Positions 1 through 8,789 of a stretch of DNA of 64,000 bases are shown here, piece after piece. The stretch is from Bacteroidota bacterium. GTDB taxonomy: Bacteria; Bacteroidota; Bacteroidia; Cytophagales; Cyclobacteriaceae. The notes under the pieces are model-generated. The model was not told the DNA's origin and made no database searches. It saw only the letters and a list, made by a program, of their open reading frames with translations. The stretch lies in contig CANIVF010000010.1 in the NCBI GenBank assembly GCA_947470895.1, positions 23,005 to 87,004 of the forward strand, written 5' to 3'. Numbering within the stretch: position 1 is the first letter of the stretch; every line of letters starts with the position of its first letter. Made by a program: the position numbers and the translations under genes.

Positions 1-846
1 TTTCAGGAGGAGGCTAAACCGGTTTTAGAATTTTCGATGAACAATCAAATCAGTGTGGTAGTAAATCCTCTTTCGAATAATTCTGATCTTGTAAAACAGA
101 ATCCGTATAGTTTTCTATTTCAACCGAGCCATGAGACCATCGCCAGAAGTTCGGCAGAAATAGCATCCAGCCTGGCTAAAAAGAATAATTGCTTTGTGTA
201 TTACGGGGAAACGGCCAAAGATTCTTTGATGGCGGCAACTTTTGTGGCGAGGGCAAAAGATCTTAATATTAAAGTACTTCACTCGCAAAGGATCAGTTCA
301 GAAAACTCGGCTACAATTCTCTCAAAGTTGGCTACAGCTACCCAGTATGACGAATGGAAAAATCCGCTTCAGTTTTCATTGAAAAAAGATAGTATAGGAT
401 GTATTTTCGTAGCGTCCTCAAACGAACTCATCTATTCCAAAGTAATCAACAGTGTGGAAACTCGTGGTGATTCTATTTTAGTAATAGGGCAGGAGGGTTG
501 GCTCGATGATAGTTCGGTGGATTACACTAGATTTGAGCGTATTAAGATAGCCTTGGCGGCTCCTAATTTTAAATCAGTAATAAGTCCCGCCTTTCTTGGT
601 TTCAGGAAAAAATACATGAACAAACATGGTGTTTTACCGAGTGACTATGCTGGTGTCGGTTATGAGTTTATCATGGTGATGGGGCAGATGATGGATCAAT
701 ACGGAGTCAATTTTTTGCAGACTCTAAGCGAAGAAACCTTGGTGCAGGGATTGCTCAGTTCAGGATTATCCCTCTCTGCACAGCGAGATAATCGTGTCGT
801 ACCTTTCGTTTCTTTAAAAGGAGGCCAGTTGGTACGACTGAATTAA
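1..846 (+). CDS. C-terminal part of a periplasmic-binding-fold protein (5' end outside window)
   Basis: The frame is open from base 1 and runs straight through the ATG at 37, so this is the tail of a longer gene and not a complete 269-residue protein. What is visible resembles the second half of a type 1 periplasmic binding protein, as in branched-chain amino-acid receptors: alternating beta/alpha segments, a 'VFVASSNELIYSKVI' strand-helix, and near the end the pattern F..KYMNKHGVLPSDYAGVGYEF that is typical of that fold. In Cytophagales such domains often follow LysM repeats in cell-wall proteins, but no LysM can be seen here. The family assignment is by pattern only, so the exact role is unknown. 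Confidence 0.55.
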   Translation, partial: FQEEAKPVLEFSMNNQISVVVNPLSNNSDLVKQNPYSFLFQPSHETIARSSAEIASSLAKKNNCFVYYGETAKDSLMAATFVARAKDLNIKVLHSQRISSENSATILSKLATATQYDEWKNPLQFSLKKDSIGCIFVASSNELIYSKVINSVETRGDSILVIGQEGWLDDSSVDYTRFERIKIALAAPNFKSVISPAFLGFRKKYMNKHGVLPSDYAGVGYEFIMVMGQMMDQYGVNFLQTLSEETLVQGLLSSGLSLSAQRDNRVVPFVSLKGGQLVRLN

Positions 847-949
847 CCTATGCACTGAAGGAAGTGGTTCACCAGATAAAACGAGCTTCTTGGATGGGAA
901 CGCAGAGCTTTCAACTTCTTTTACTATTTTTAGGTAATACTATAAAGAC

Positions 950-2002
950 ATGCGGATAGCCCTCTTCATTCTACTGTTTAGCCACCTCTTAGGACTTCCA
1001 TTGCTGGCTCAGGATAATAAGCACGTTCAGGATACAGTTACTGCGCCTGCTACCTATGCAGAAATGTATGATGAGCCCTACAACATAAATAAATTGTTCG
1101 TAGCCTTTCAGCCATTTTATGGAGAGATATTCGCCACTAACATAAATGCAGGATTCGGATTTGAGGCCCACTATTTTTACGAGAATAAGTTTGATGTTAA
1201 AGCGCACTTCAGAAAAACGTACAGCAGCAAGTTTTATGATTTTAACCGGGAGTTGGCAAAGGAAAACAGCATGTCGGATAATAAGCCTGAAGTATTCAAC
1301 TACTATGAATTGGGAGGCACGTATCATATCAAGGACTTTCAAGCTAACTCCACGACCCGATTAGTTTTGCGCGCCAGGAAAATTTCGGCAAACCGATGGG
1401 CATCTACCGTGCCGATGACTACCGAAGTTCCTGCTAAAGTGAGAAAAATTTATGGAGCACGGGCTGGGTTGATTATCTGGAACAGTTCCGCAGATATAAG
1501 CAGGGCACTGGAGAAACAAGGTCTTTCCAATGCGGATCTTCTTAGTTCGGAGAATATTTCATTACCAGAAACCTATGTGGATGGCAATGGAGAAACGCAA
1601 GATTTTAATGCATTCAGTAATATTTACTCTTCTAATATTTATTTAGGAGGTTCCTTCACCTGGATTCACAACATGGCAGTAAGTTTTGATAACTATGAGG
1701 AAGCCATGGATGATGGTATGTTCACCGTATTTTTTGATATCATGATGGCTCCTTCTCTTAAACTCGATCCGGTAGTATATACTAACACAGAATTTTCTAC
1801 CAGTGCCATAAAGCTAAATAATGTAGGTGCGCGCGTTGGTATTGATGGAAAGTTCAATAGGAAAATGGCTTGGGCTTATGGAGGTGAATTAGGTTATAGA
1901 CCCTCTATTCAAGGCCGGGGCTTTTTTGCATTGCTGAAAATATCATTCCCGGTCTTCAGCACGAATCTCAAAAAGAATGGCGAGAATAATCAAGACGAAT
2001 AA
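950..2002 (+). CDS. Secreted outer-membrane-type protein, unknown function
   Basis: A 350-residue protein with a clear Sec signal peptide (charged MR, a hydrophobic run to about residue 19, then LLAQD). The mature part is rich in alternating aromatic/hydrophobic strands with Gly and Asn turns (for example 'INAGFGFEAHYFYENKFDVKAHF' split over residues 65-87), which suggests an outer-membrane beta-barrel. The chain ends in a polar Asn/Glu/Asp tail and not in the usual terminal Phe. I recognise no family. It lies about 100 bp after the binding-protein-like gene and 12 bp before imidazolonepropionase on the same strand, so it may share a transcript with both, but nothing ties its function to histidine breakdown. 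Confidence 0.6.
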   Translation: MRIALFILLFSHLLGLPLLAQDNKHVQDTVTAPATYAEMYDEPYNINKLFVAFQPFYGEIFATNINAGFGFEAHYFYENKFDVKAHFRKTYSSKFYDFNRELAKENSMSDNKPEVFNYYELGGTYHIKDFQANSTTRLVLRARKISANRWASTVPMTTEVPAKVRKIYGARAGLIIWNSSADISRALEKQGLSNADLLSSENISLPETYVDGNGETQDFNAFSNIYSSNIYLGGSFTWIHNMAVSFDNYEEAMDDGMFTVFFDIMMAPSLKLDPVVYTNTEFSTSAIKLNNVGARVGIDGKFNRKMAWAYGGELGYRPSIQGRGFFALLKISFPVFSTNLKKNGENNQDE

Positions 2003-2014
2003 AAATCCGCTCTC

Positions 2015-3259
2015 GTGGTGCATGATATTCTGATCACCAATATCAAGGGACTTGTACAGGTAAGGGATCAGCATCCGGCTATGCTTACAGGTAAACTGAT
2101 GAGCGAATTACCCATTCTTTCAAACGCATTTTTAGGTATCTCGAATGGGCTTATTCATTCCTATGGATTGATGGAGCAACGGCCTTCCGGGATAAAGGCA
2201 ATTCAAACAATCGATGCTGCGGGGAAATTTGTGCTGCCTTCTTTCATTGATTCTCATACACATCTTGTCTTTGCCACCACGCGAGAGGAGGAATTTGTTA
2301 TGAAAATAAAGGGCGCCACCTATGAAGAAATTGCAGCTCAAGGTGGCGGCATCCTCAACTCCGCGGAAAAGCTTCAAGCTATTTCGGAAGATGAATTATT
2401 TCATAAATCTGTATCGCGCGCATGGGAGATTATTCGCACGGGTACCGGAGCAGTTGAAATAAAAAGCGGTTACGGGCTTACCACCCAAGATGAAATAAAA
2501 ATGCTTCGCGTAGCTCGCAGAATAGGAAGAGAAACTCCACTGATGGTAAAGACTACCTTTTTAGGAGCTCATGCGATACCCCGCAATATAGAAAAGGCGA
2601 CCTACATTGATCAAATCATCAATGAAATGATGCCGGCAATAGCCGAAGAGAATTTGGCCGATTACATCGATGTATTTTGTGAACACGGTTTTTTTTCCAT
2701 GGATGAAACAGAACGAATTGTAGAGCATGGAAAGAAATACGGAATGATTCCACGTATTCACGCGAATCAATTAAACAGGTCGGGGGGAGTACAAATAGGT
2801 GTGAAAACCGGAGCCATTAGTGTGGATCATCTTGAAAATATTGGAGAGGAAGAAATTCAAATGTTGATGAACAGTGCTACTATGCCTGTGACGCTTCCGG
2901 GTGCTGCGTTCTTTTTGAATTTACCGTTTACACCGGCACGTAAAATGATTGATGCAGGATTGCCTATTGCTATTGCATCGGATTACAATCCAGGAAGTGC
3001 ACCAAGCGGTAACATGCCTCTGATGATTTCTCTGGCATGCATTAAAATGAAGATGACTCCTGAGGAGGCCATCAATGCAGCTACCATTAACACAGCTTAC
3101 ACACTTGGCCTATCTGCAACACATGGAACAATTACCCTTGGGAAGATCGCCAACGTGTTTATTACAGAATCCATTTCGTCTCTGGCTTCTATTCCTTACC
3201 GCTTTGGAAGCAATCCAGTTGGGCAGGTTGTTTTGAATGGTAAATTAATTGACCTATAA
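2015..3259 (+). CDS. hutI: Imidazolonepropionase
   Basis: Hydrolyses 4-imidazolone-5-propionate to N-formimino-L-glutamate, the third step of histidine degradation, in the cytoplasm. The 414 residues match the family length. The amidohydrolase metal motif HTH is at residues 81-83 ('FIDSHTHLVFA'), followed by the family block 'GGGILNSAEKL', 'EIKSGYGLTTQDE', 'TTFLGAHAIP' and the late 'ASDYNPGSAPSGNMPL' segment with its catalytic Asp. The start is GTG at 2015, 12 bp after the preceding stop; a second GTG at 2018 is possible. No hutH, hutU or hutG is nearby, so the rest of the pathway must be elsewhere. It precedes apt by 24 bp. Confidence 0.95.
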   Translation: MVHDILITNIKGLVQVRDQHPAMLTGKLMSELPILSNAFLGISNGLIHSYGLMEQRPSGIKAIQTIDAAGKFVLPSFIDSHTHLVFATTREEEFVMKIKGATYEEIAAQGGGILNSAEKLQAISEDELFHKSVSRAWEIIRTGTGAVEIKSGYGLTTQDEIKMLRVARRIGRETPLMVKTTFLGAHAIPRNIEKATYIDQIINEMMPAIAEENLADYIDVFCEHGFFSMDETERIVEHGKKYGMIPRIHANQLNRSGGVQIGVKTGAISVDHLENIGEEEIQMLMNSATMPVTLPGAAFFLNLPFTPARKMIDAGLPIAIASDYNPGSAPSGNMPLMISLACIKMKMTPEEAINAATINTAYTLGLSATHGTITLGKIANVFITESISSLASIPYRFGSNPVGQVVLNGKLIDL

Positions 3260-3283
3260 TGCCTGCAATTTTAATCCTAATTC

Positions 3284-3820
3284 ATGGCTGCTGAAAATTA
3301 CATTCAATCATTACTTCGCGATGTTCCGGATTTTCCTAAACCAGGCATCGTCTTTAAAGATATTACTCCTTTACTGGCCAATCCAATAGCACGTAAAAAA
3401 GTAGTAGAAGAGATAGCGCTTCATTTCAGCACTCAAGGAGTAGAAGCGGTGGCAGCAGTGGAGGCGCGTGGATTTATTTTTGGGTCGTTGCTTGCTGAGG
3501 CATTAGGTGTTCCATTTATCCCAGTAAGGAAATCGGGTAAGTTGCCTTTTCATAAAATTCATGAGGAGTATGCATTGGAGTATGGAACTGCTTCTATTGA
3601 AATGCATGTGGATGCTTTTGAGCCGGGCACGCGTGTACTTATTCATGATGACTTACTGGCCACGGGGGGTACAGCTACTGCGGCTGGGAATATGATCGAA
3701 CGACTTGGCGGCATCGTTGTGGGCTATTCATTTATAATAAATCTTGCTTTTCTGCCTGGGGAGAAAATGCTTTCTCAGCGATTTGGAGTGAAACCACATT
3801 ATTTGGTTAGCGACCAATAA
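3284..3820 (+). CDS. apt: Adenine phosphoribosyltransferase
   Basis: Salvages adenine with PRPP to give AMP and pyrophosphate. The 178-residue length is normal for the family. Visible signatures are the N-terminal 'RDVPDFPKPGIVFKDITPLL' block (residues 12-31), 'EARGFIFG' (60-67), the Arg-Lys loop 'PVRKSGKLP', and the PRPP-binding loop 'VLIHDDLLATGGTATA' at about 118-133 with its paired acidic residues. It starts 24 bp after hutI on the same strand; the grouping with histidine catabolism looks incidental. Confidence 0.96.
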   Translation: MAAENYIQSLLRDVPDFPKPGIVFKDITPLLANPIARKKVVEEIALHFSTQGVEAVAAVEARGFIFGSLLAEALGVPFIPVRKSGKLPFHKIHEEYALEYGTASIEMHVDAFEPGTRVLIHDDLLATGGTATAAGNMIERLGGIVVGYSFIINLAFLPGEKMLSQRFGVKPHYLVSDQ

Positions 3821-3873
3821 ACGAAAGATATTTCAGTGTAACAATTGGAGTAAATATCTGTTTAAAATTTAAT

Positions 3874-4461
3874 ATGAGTGAACTCATCAAAATACCCATG
3901 TTTCCATTATCCATTTTTCCCTTACCAGGAGAAATGGTACCCCTTCATATTTTTGAACCACGTTACAGACAATTACTTGAAGATGCTGAGACCAAAGATG
4001 TGTCCTTTGGTATTTATTTTAATCATACAACCAATACTGAGAAGTTTGGATCTTTGGTTAAGTTAGAGAGTGTTCTTAAGCGATATAAAACAGGAGAGTC
4101 AGACATCATTGTGAAGTGTGTTGACCTGTTTAATATAGATAAACTTTATAAAACGTATAAAGATAAATTGTATCCAGGTGGTGATGTTAGTTTGTGGAAA
4201 GTAGATCGTTTTAAGCCGATGAGTAGTTCTATTCAAGAGTATTTTGATCAGTATCATGCTTGGCTCAAAATCACTCATTCCGATAAAGTGGTATCTATTT
4301 TTGATGTTGCAAACGAACTTAGTCTTGGTTTTGATGAACGACTTAAATTCGTCACTCTTTCTGCAGATAAGCAAGAATCTCACCTGATCAATCAAATCAA
4401 ATATCAAATCCAATTGATGCGCCAGGCTGAGAATGCCAAAGACATATTTCATTTGAATTAG
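3874..4461 (+). CDS. Lon N-terminal (substrate-binding) domain protein
   Basis: A 195-residue stand-alone LON domain. It opens with the family hallmark 'FPLSIFPLPGEMVPLHIFEP' at residues 9-28, followed by RYRQLLEDA and a beta-rich PUA-like region, then a helical C-terminal half. It has no AAA+ or serine protease domain, so it is not Lon protease itself. Related stand-alone LON/PUA proteins are thought to bind substrates or peptides, but their role is poorly defined. It follows apt by 53 bp on the same strand. Confidence 0.85.
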   Translation: MSELIKIPMFPLSIFPLPGEMVPLHIFEPRYRQLLEDAETKDVSFGIYFNHTTNTEKFGSLVKLESVLKRYKTGESDIIVKCVDLFNIDKLYKTYKDKLYPGGDVSLWKVDRFKPMSSSIQEYFDQYHAWLKITHSDKVVSIFDVANELSLGFDERLKFVTLSADKQESHLINQIKYQIQLMRQAENAKDIFHLN

Positions 4462-4567
4462 ATTGAATTAATTTATTTCTTCTCTTTTCTGAATCTCTTT
4501 TACACGTGTTGCCGTTAACTGCGCACTTCATCTCTTGAAAGAGATATTTACCTGCAAGGAAATATTT

Positions 4568-4594
4568 TTTCATGCTTTGATTCAAAGCATGAAA
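4568..4594. other. Perfect 12-bp hairpin with 3-nt loop
   Basis: TTTCATGCTTTG, loop ATT, CAAAGCATGAAA. It lies between the Lon-N-domain gene and the first of two secreted paralogues, about 45 bp before the latter's ATG. It has no T-run after it on either strand, so it is not a classic intrinsic terminator. It could be an mRNA 3'-end stem for the upstream gene, a 5'-UTR stem of the downstream gene, or an operator. Confidence 0.5.
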
Positions 4595-4639
4595 CATTAC
4601 ATGTGTAGGTATCGTCCTAAGAACAAACATTAAACCCAT

Positions 4640-5221
4640 ATGAAAAAAATTAGCATGTTATTTGTTGGTTTACTTTTTTGTACACTCGTGTTCGCAAACG
4701 GAACAGATGAGCCTATCGCATCAACTTCATCTGTAGCAGTGACCAATATTTCGGGGTCATCATTATTCAAATTGTATTATAAAGGGTATACCTCTGCTAA
4801 TGTTACGGTCTCAATTATGGATCAGTCTGGCAAAGTGGTCTACACAGAGCAGGTGAAAAAGACAAACGGCTTTATTCGTCCCTATAACTTTGAAGGCCTG
4901 AACGCTGGTGATTATACTATTCAGATTGTGAATGGAGACAGTAAGCGTGTAGAGAAAGTGCATTACAGTGCAGGTAAAGTTGATAAGCTAGTCAACATGG
5001 TTAAGCTTGCTGATGATGGAAAGTATTTGCTTTCGGTAGCATCAAACGGTGTGGATCATATAAACATAAATATTTATGATGCTAAGGGTGTGTCACTTCA
5101 TACCCAGGAAAGTTTAGTGAATAAGGAGTTTGCTGAGGTAATCAACTTAAAAGGCATCAGTGTATTTACCATCGAGATCACTGACGGTAGTGGTTGGTTA
5201 AAGACTTTAAAATATCAATAA
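4640..5221 (+). CDS. Secreted Ig-like beta-sandwich protein, tandem paralogue A
   Basis: A 193-residue exported protein with a signal peptide (MKKISMLFVGLLFCTLVFA, cut probably before NGTDE). The mature part appears to hold two related beta-rich repeats, about residues 28-110 and 112-193. The first contains 'FKLYYKGYTSANVTVSIMD', 'GFIRPYNFEGLNAGDYTIQI'; the second contains 'HININIYDAKGVSLHTQES'. This is like Ig-like or PorSS-type C-terminal modules that describe a 'tension/attitude' strand pattern, but no T9SS sorting motif is evident. It is clearly homologous to the next gene at 5448, so the pair arose by duplication. Function unknown; a periplasmic or surface role is inferred. Confidence 0.7.
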   Translation: MKKISMLFVGLLFCTLVFANGTDEPIASTSSVAVTNISGSSLFKLYYKGYTSANVTVSIMDQSGKVVYTEQVKKTNGFIRPYNFEGLNAGDYTIQIVNGDSKRVEKVHYSAGKVDKLVNMVKLADDGKYLLSVASNGVDHININIYDAKGVSLHTQESLVNKEFAEVINLKGISVFTIEITDGSGWLKTLKYQ

Positions 5222-5447
5222 GGAATTATTGAACCGAAGTGATCGCAGCGCAAACGTTATAGTTTTTTATTGATCCTTCGCTAGAAGCAAACCGAGTCTT
5301 TAACTGCAATTTTTGATTACCCTGATGAATATATCAACACAACAACAACGCAAACGATTTTTCAGATAAATAATTAGGTTTACTTACAGCAAACGTTCAT
5401 TTTGTTTTAAGCTCCCGTTATTTGTATCGAAAACAAAAAAAATAACT

Positions 5448-6020
5448 ATGAAAACTAAACTAATGTTAAGTGCTCTTTTAGTAGCATGGATAACCGGTTC
5501 AACTTTAGCAGCTGATCCTGTTGGTCCTAAGGTGGTGGTAGTGAACCAGAAAGAGTCGGGAATGTTTAAGGTAATCTATGAAGGTGCAAAAGCCGGAAGA
5601 GTTAACTTAAAAATTACAAACCAGGATGGTGTAATAGTATTCAACGAGAGTGTGGCAGGAGTAAATGCTTTCATTCGCCCTCTAAACTTCAACGGGATGG
5701 ATGCTGGCGAATACAACATCGAAGTTTCGGATGCTTCTGGTAAGCAAGTTACGATGGTAAATTATCAAATTGAACAAACGGTTGGTGCGATTCATGTTTC
5801 CAAAATTGCTGGTGGTAACAAATATCTTTTTGCAGTTGCCAGTGGTGCTAATGAGGCCATCAATGTTAAGATTTTTGATGGATCAAGCAATCTTGTTCAC
5901 AACGAGAATTTCCTCGTAAATGGAAGTTTTGGCCTTGTCTACAACCTTAAGGATGTCGTTGGTGTACCCACTTTTGAGGTTACTGATAAGACAGGAACGA
6001 CTAAGGTGATTAAATACTAA
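5448..6020 (+). CDS. Secreted Ig-like beta-sandwich protein, tandem paralogue B
   Basis: A 190-residue paralogue of the gene at 4640. It has a signal peptide ending about 'GSTLAAD', then two beta-rich repeats with the shared signatures 'FKVIYEGAKAGRVNLKITN', 'AFIRPLNFNGMDAGEYNIEV' and, in the second half, 'INVKIFDGSSNLVHNENFLV'. The strand order and positions match paralogue A throughout, while the signal peptides and linkers differ. The 226-bp gap between the two genes suggests each may have its own promoter. The gene ends just before a strong hairpin terminator. No enzyme motif is seen; function unknown. Confidence 0.7.
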   Translation: MKTKLMLSALLVAWITGSTLAADPVGPKVVVVNQKESGMFKVIYEGAKAGRVNLKITNQDGVIVFNESVAGVNAFIRPLNFNGMDAGEYNIEVSDASGKQVTMVNYQIEQTVGAIHVSKIAGGNKYLFAVASGANEAINVKIFDGSSNLVHNENFLVNGSFGLVYNLKDVVGVPTFEVTDKTGTTKVIKY

Positions 6021-6045
6021 TTGATGTATTAACCTTAAAACAGAA

Positions 6046-6074
6046 AAGACTTGCTTGCAGCAGGTCTTTTTTTT
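6046..6074 (+). terminator. Intrinsic terminator between convergent genes
   Basis: A 10-bp stem (AAGACTTGCT with AGCAGGTCTT, one G:U pair) with a TGC loop, followed by an eight-base T-run. It ends the transcript of the secreted paralogue at 5448 and sits just before the mlaD-like stop codon on the other strand. Confidence 0.85.
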
Positions 6075-6083
6075 GTTACGAGG

Positions 6084-7061
6084 TTAGTGTTTTTCTTTCT
6101 TCTTCTCTTTTGCCTTTTCCTTGAAGTATTTCTTTGTCAGAAAACTATGTTTTAGTGCTTCCATGTTTTCATCGAACTTGGCTGTTCCTTTATTTAAATT
6201 GGAAATTGTTTCTTTCACGTTTCTTGCCATAGTAGTGTCTGAGATTAGTGCACCTAAACTTCCTTTCTGAGTATTTACACGTTGAATAAACAGCTTAAGA
6301 CTATCTGTACTCTGCTGTATGTTTTCGGATGCAAGCTGTAGGTCTGTCATGGTTTGGATCAGTTTAACGGTCACGATGGTATCGCGTAACAGATATCCGG
6401 CCAAACCCTTTCCACGTTCTATGTCTTTTGCCATACCTTGTACGTCACTCAACAGCTGATTGGTTTTATGGGTTACTCGTTGGAGATTGCTGATCGACTG
6501 GAACAGATTGACACGTAGCATCGTATCATAGACCAGGTATGATAACGTTCCTTTACCATGCTGTATGCTTTCAACGACCTCCAAAAGACTACGAGTAAGC
6601 ATGGCAGCATTTTCGTTGGTCATGTTGAGCGTTTTCAATATATCATCTGTTTTCACACGACTATAGGACTGCAGCACTGCATTGTCTTCTACTATGGATG
6701 CACTTCCTTTTCCGGGATTGATATTGATAATCATGTTACCCATTAATCCATCAGTGCCAATGGAAACCAGCGCATCGGATTTAATAAACTTGTGAACATT
6801 CTCACGTACACGCATAACGACTTCAATCGTAGAGTCATTTTGGATATTCACATACATGACAGACCCCACATTGATGCCGGAGAAGCGAACATTGTTTCCC
6901 GACTGTAGTCCGTTAACATTATTGAAAATCACCCGCAGATTGAACGTATTGCTGAACATATCTTGTTTTTGACCGATGAGATAAACAGCTACGGTGAACA
7001 GGATTATGCCGGTGATCACCATGATCCCTAATCGTATCGTTCTTCCTGTTGACTTTTCCAT
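6084..7061 (-). CDS. mlaD: MlaD/MCE-domain phospholipid-binding protein of an ABC lipid transporter
   Basis: The substrate-binding MCE subunit of a Mla-type transporter that moves phospholipids between inner and outer membrane. It has an N-terminal membrane anchor (about residues 11-27, 'LGIMVITGIILFTVAVYLIG') and then an MCE domain (about 36-112) with 'VNGLQSGNNVRFSGINVGSV' and 'VSIGTDGLMGNMIININPG'. The rest is a long helical region, as in other Bacteroidota MCE proteins, ending in a very Lys-rich tail (KEKAKEKKKEKH). It is the last gene of the minus-strand mlaE-mlaF-mlaD run, 17 bp after mlaF. At 325 residues it is longer than E. coli MlaD (about 180). The symbol is by analogy. Confidence 0.88.
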   Translation of the reverse strand: MEKSTGRTIRLGIMVITGIILFTVAVYLIGQKQDMFSNTFNLRVIFNNVNGLQSGNNVRFSGINVGSVMYVNIQNDSTIEVVMRVRENVHKFIKSDALVSIGTDGLMGNMIININPGKGSASIVEDNAVLQSYSRVKTDDILKTLNMTNENAAMLTRSLLEVVESIQHGKGTLSYLVYDTMLRVNLFQSISNLQRVTHKTNQLLSDVQGMAKDIERGKGLAGYLLRDTIVTVKLIQTMTDLQLASENIQQSTDSLKLFIQRVNTQKGSLGALISDTTMARNVKETISNLNKGTAKFDENMEALKHSFLTKKYFKEKAKEKKKEKH

Positions 7062-7078
7062 ATCGTATATCGTAAAGG

Positions 7079-7834
7079 TTAAGTAAAAAATGCTTTAACA
7101 GGCGGGTCGTCATTCACAGCGAGTCGATCAAAGGTATCTTCTGTATAATTTTTTCCTTCATGAAGAATGACCATACGGTTGCTCGTGATTCGAGCACAAG
7201 CCAGATCGTGTGTGATGATGATTGATGCGGTGTTATAGCGTTTTTGTATTTCATTAATCAGCAGACAGATTTCTTTTCCTGTAATCGGATCCAATCCGCT
7301 GGTTGGTTCGTCATACAAAATAATTTTAGGCCGCAAGATAAGTGTGCGAGCCAGGGCAATCCGCTTCCTCATTCCTCCGGAGAGTTCGGAGGGCATCATA
7401 TCTTTGGCGTATAAAAGGCCAACATCCTCAAGTGCTTCTTTTACCAATCGATCTGGGTTATAATCTTCCCCTAGTTTTTCAGGGTGTCTTCTTAGTGGAA
7501 ATTCTAAATTCTCACGCACCGTCATGGAATCATACAAAGCACTACCTTGAAACTGAAATCCAATATCGCAGCGTAATACATCCAATTGTTTTTGAGTCAG
7601 GTCAGGAAGGTTATGGCCCAAAACGTGAAGACTTCCTTGGTCAATATTCACCAAACCAATAATGCATTTTATCAATACTGATTTTCCTGAACCAGATTTT
7701 CCCATCACGGCTGTGTTTTCTCCTTGCCATAAGGATAAATTAAATCCTGTCAACACTTGATTGGAACCAAATGACTTAAACAAATTTTTGATTTGAATGA
7801 TGGGTGGGGCACTATAGTCAATGGTTGGTGGCAT
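7079..7834 (-). CDS. mlaF: ABC transporter ATPase, MlaF-like
   Basis: The ATP-hydrolysing subunit of the Mla-type lipid transporter, at the cytoplasmic face. It has the complete ABC ATPase set: Walker A 'GKSGSGKS' at residues 45-52, Q-loop 'DIGFQFQGSALYDSMTVREN', signature 'LSGGMRKRIALARTL', Walker B 'IILYDEPTSGLDP', and the switch His in 'SIIITHDLACA'. The 'LSGGM.KR.ALARAL' and 'ALYDSMTVRENL' forms are characteristic of the MlaF/Ttg2A class. It starts 2 bp after mlaE ends, so the two are translationally coupled. Confidence 0.93.
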   Translation of the reverse strand: MPPTIDYSAPPIIQIKNLFKSFGSNQVLTGFNLSLWQGENTAVMGKSGSGKSVLIKCIIGLVNIDQGSLHVLGHNLPDLTQKQLDVLRCDIGFQFQGSALYDSMTVRENLEFPLRRHPEKLGEDYNPDRLVKEALEDVGLLYAKDMMPSELSGGMRKRIALARTLILRPKIILYDEPTSGLDPITGKEICLLINEIQKRYNTASIIITHDLACARITSNRMVILHEGKNYTEDTFDRLAVNDDPPVKAFFT

Positions 7835-7836
7835 AA

Positions 7837-8601
7837 CTATAATTCATAAAAGATGTCACTGACCAATACAGCAATAAAGTCGATAATAAATACGAGCATT
7901 GAACTAACCACCACTGCCTGGTTGGCAGTCCGGCCAACACCTTCGGTTCCTTTGGTTGAGGTATACCCTTTATAGCAACCCACGATACCGATGGCAAAGC
8001 CAAAGAAAAAGGATTTGATTACAGAAGGAAGCAGGTCTCCGAAGTTGAGGTATTCAAAGACCCGACTGAAATATAGCTGAAAGGTAACACCTCCTTTTAG
8101 GGACTCCACTAAGGCAGATCCTCCCAGCGAAATGATATCCGAAATGATGACCAGAGTAGGCACCATCAGGGTAGTAGCGGTGACGCGTGTGATCACGAGA
8201 TATTTAAATGGGTTGGTGCCCGAAACTTCCATGGCATCAATTTGCTCAGTCACTTTCATGGAGGCGAGTTCCGCTCCAATCCCTGATCCAATCTTACCGG
8301 CACATATCAGAGCAGTGATCACAGGCCCGATTTCGCGAACAATGGCAATGCCCACCATGGAAGGTATCCATGACGCGGCACCAAATTCTACCAGCGTAGG
8401 TCTAGTTTGAAGTGTGATCACAATGCCCATGATAAAACCTGTGGTGGCCACCAGGGTAAACGATTTATTGCCAATGAAATAACATTGCTTGAGCAATTCT
8501 TGAAATTCGTAGGGTGAGAAGATAACTTCCTTAAAGTACCTTCCGGCAAAATGACTCATTTCGCCCGTGTTGAGAAATAATTTTTTTAGCCCTTTGATCA
8601 T
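7837..8601 (-). CDS. mlaE: ABC transporter permease, MlaE family
   Basis: The inner-membrane permease of the Mla-type lipid transporter. Its 254 residues hold about five or six hydrophobic segments and the MlaE family landmarks 'GIVITLQTRPTLVEFGA', 'AIVREIGPVITALICAGKIG', 'IGAELASMKVTEQIDAMEV' and 'YKGYTSTKGTEGVGRTANQAVV'. It is the first gene of the mlaEFD run, which likely preserves outer-membrane lipid asymmetry. Bacteroidota usually carry MlaEFD without a linked MlaC/MlaB, as here. Confidence 0.93.
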   Translation of the reverse strand: MIKGLKKLFLNTGEMSHFAGRYFKEVIFSPYEFQELLKQCYFIGNKSFTLVATTGFIMGIVITLQTRPTLVEFGAASWIPSMVGIAIVREIGPVITALICAGKIGSGIGAELASMKVTEQIDAMEVSGTNPFKYLVITRVTATTLMVPTLVIISDIISLGGSALVESLKGGVTFQLYFSRVFEYLNFGDLLPSVIKSFFFGFAIGIVGCYKGYTSTKGTEGVGRTANQAVVVSSMLVFIIDFIAVLVSDIFYEL

Positions 8602-8720
8602 ATCTTTTGTTCATAAAAGATAGAAAAAAAACGGTAATGTTCAGAATGACTTTTGTCATCTAATTACCTTGCAATGATCATAGCATGAAGGGCCGGTCAT
8701 TCAACCTGTCGGGTGTATTC

Positions 8721-8758
8721 AACAAAAGAAAAACTCAACCAATTAAGCCGTTGAGTTT
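8721..8758 (-). terminator. Intrinsic terminator, minus strand
   Basis: Read on the minus strand: AAACTCAAC, loop of 10, GTTGAGTTT, then TTCTTTTGTT. It lies about 30 bp after the stop of the small membrane protein gene at 8790-9158 and would end its transcript before mlaE. Confidence 0.75.
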
Positions 8759-8789
8759 ATTCAAACACGATGATGGAAATAAAGCTATA

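Noticed and set aside
37..846. A complete 269-residue gene starting at ATG 37
   Set aside because: The frame is open without a stop back to base 1, and the visible part looks like the second half of a larger fold, so it was treated as a partial gene.
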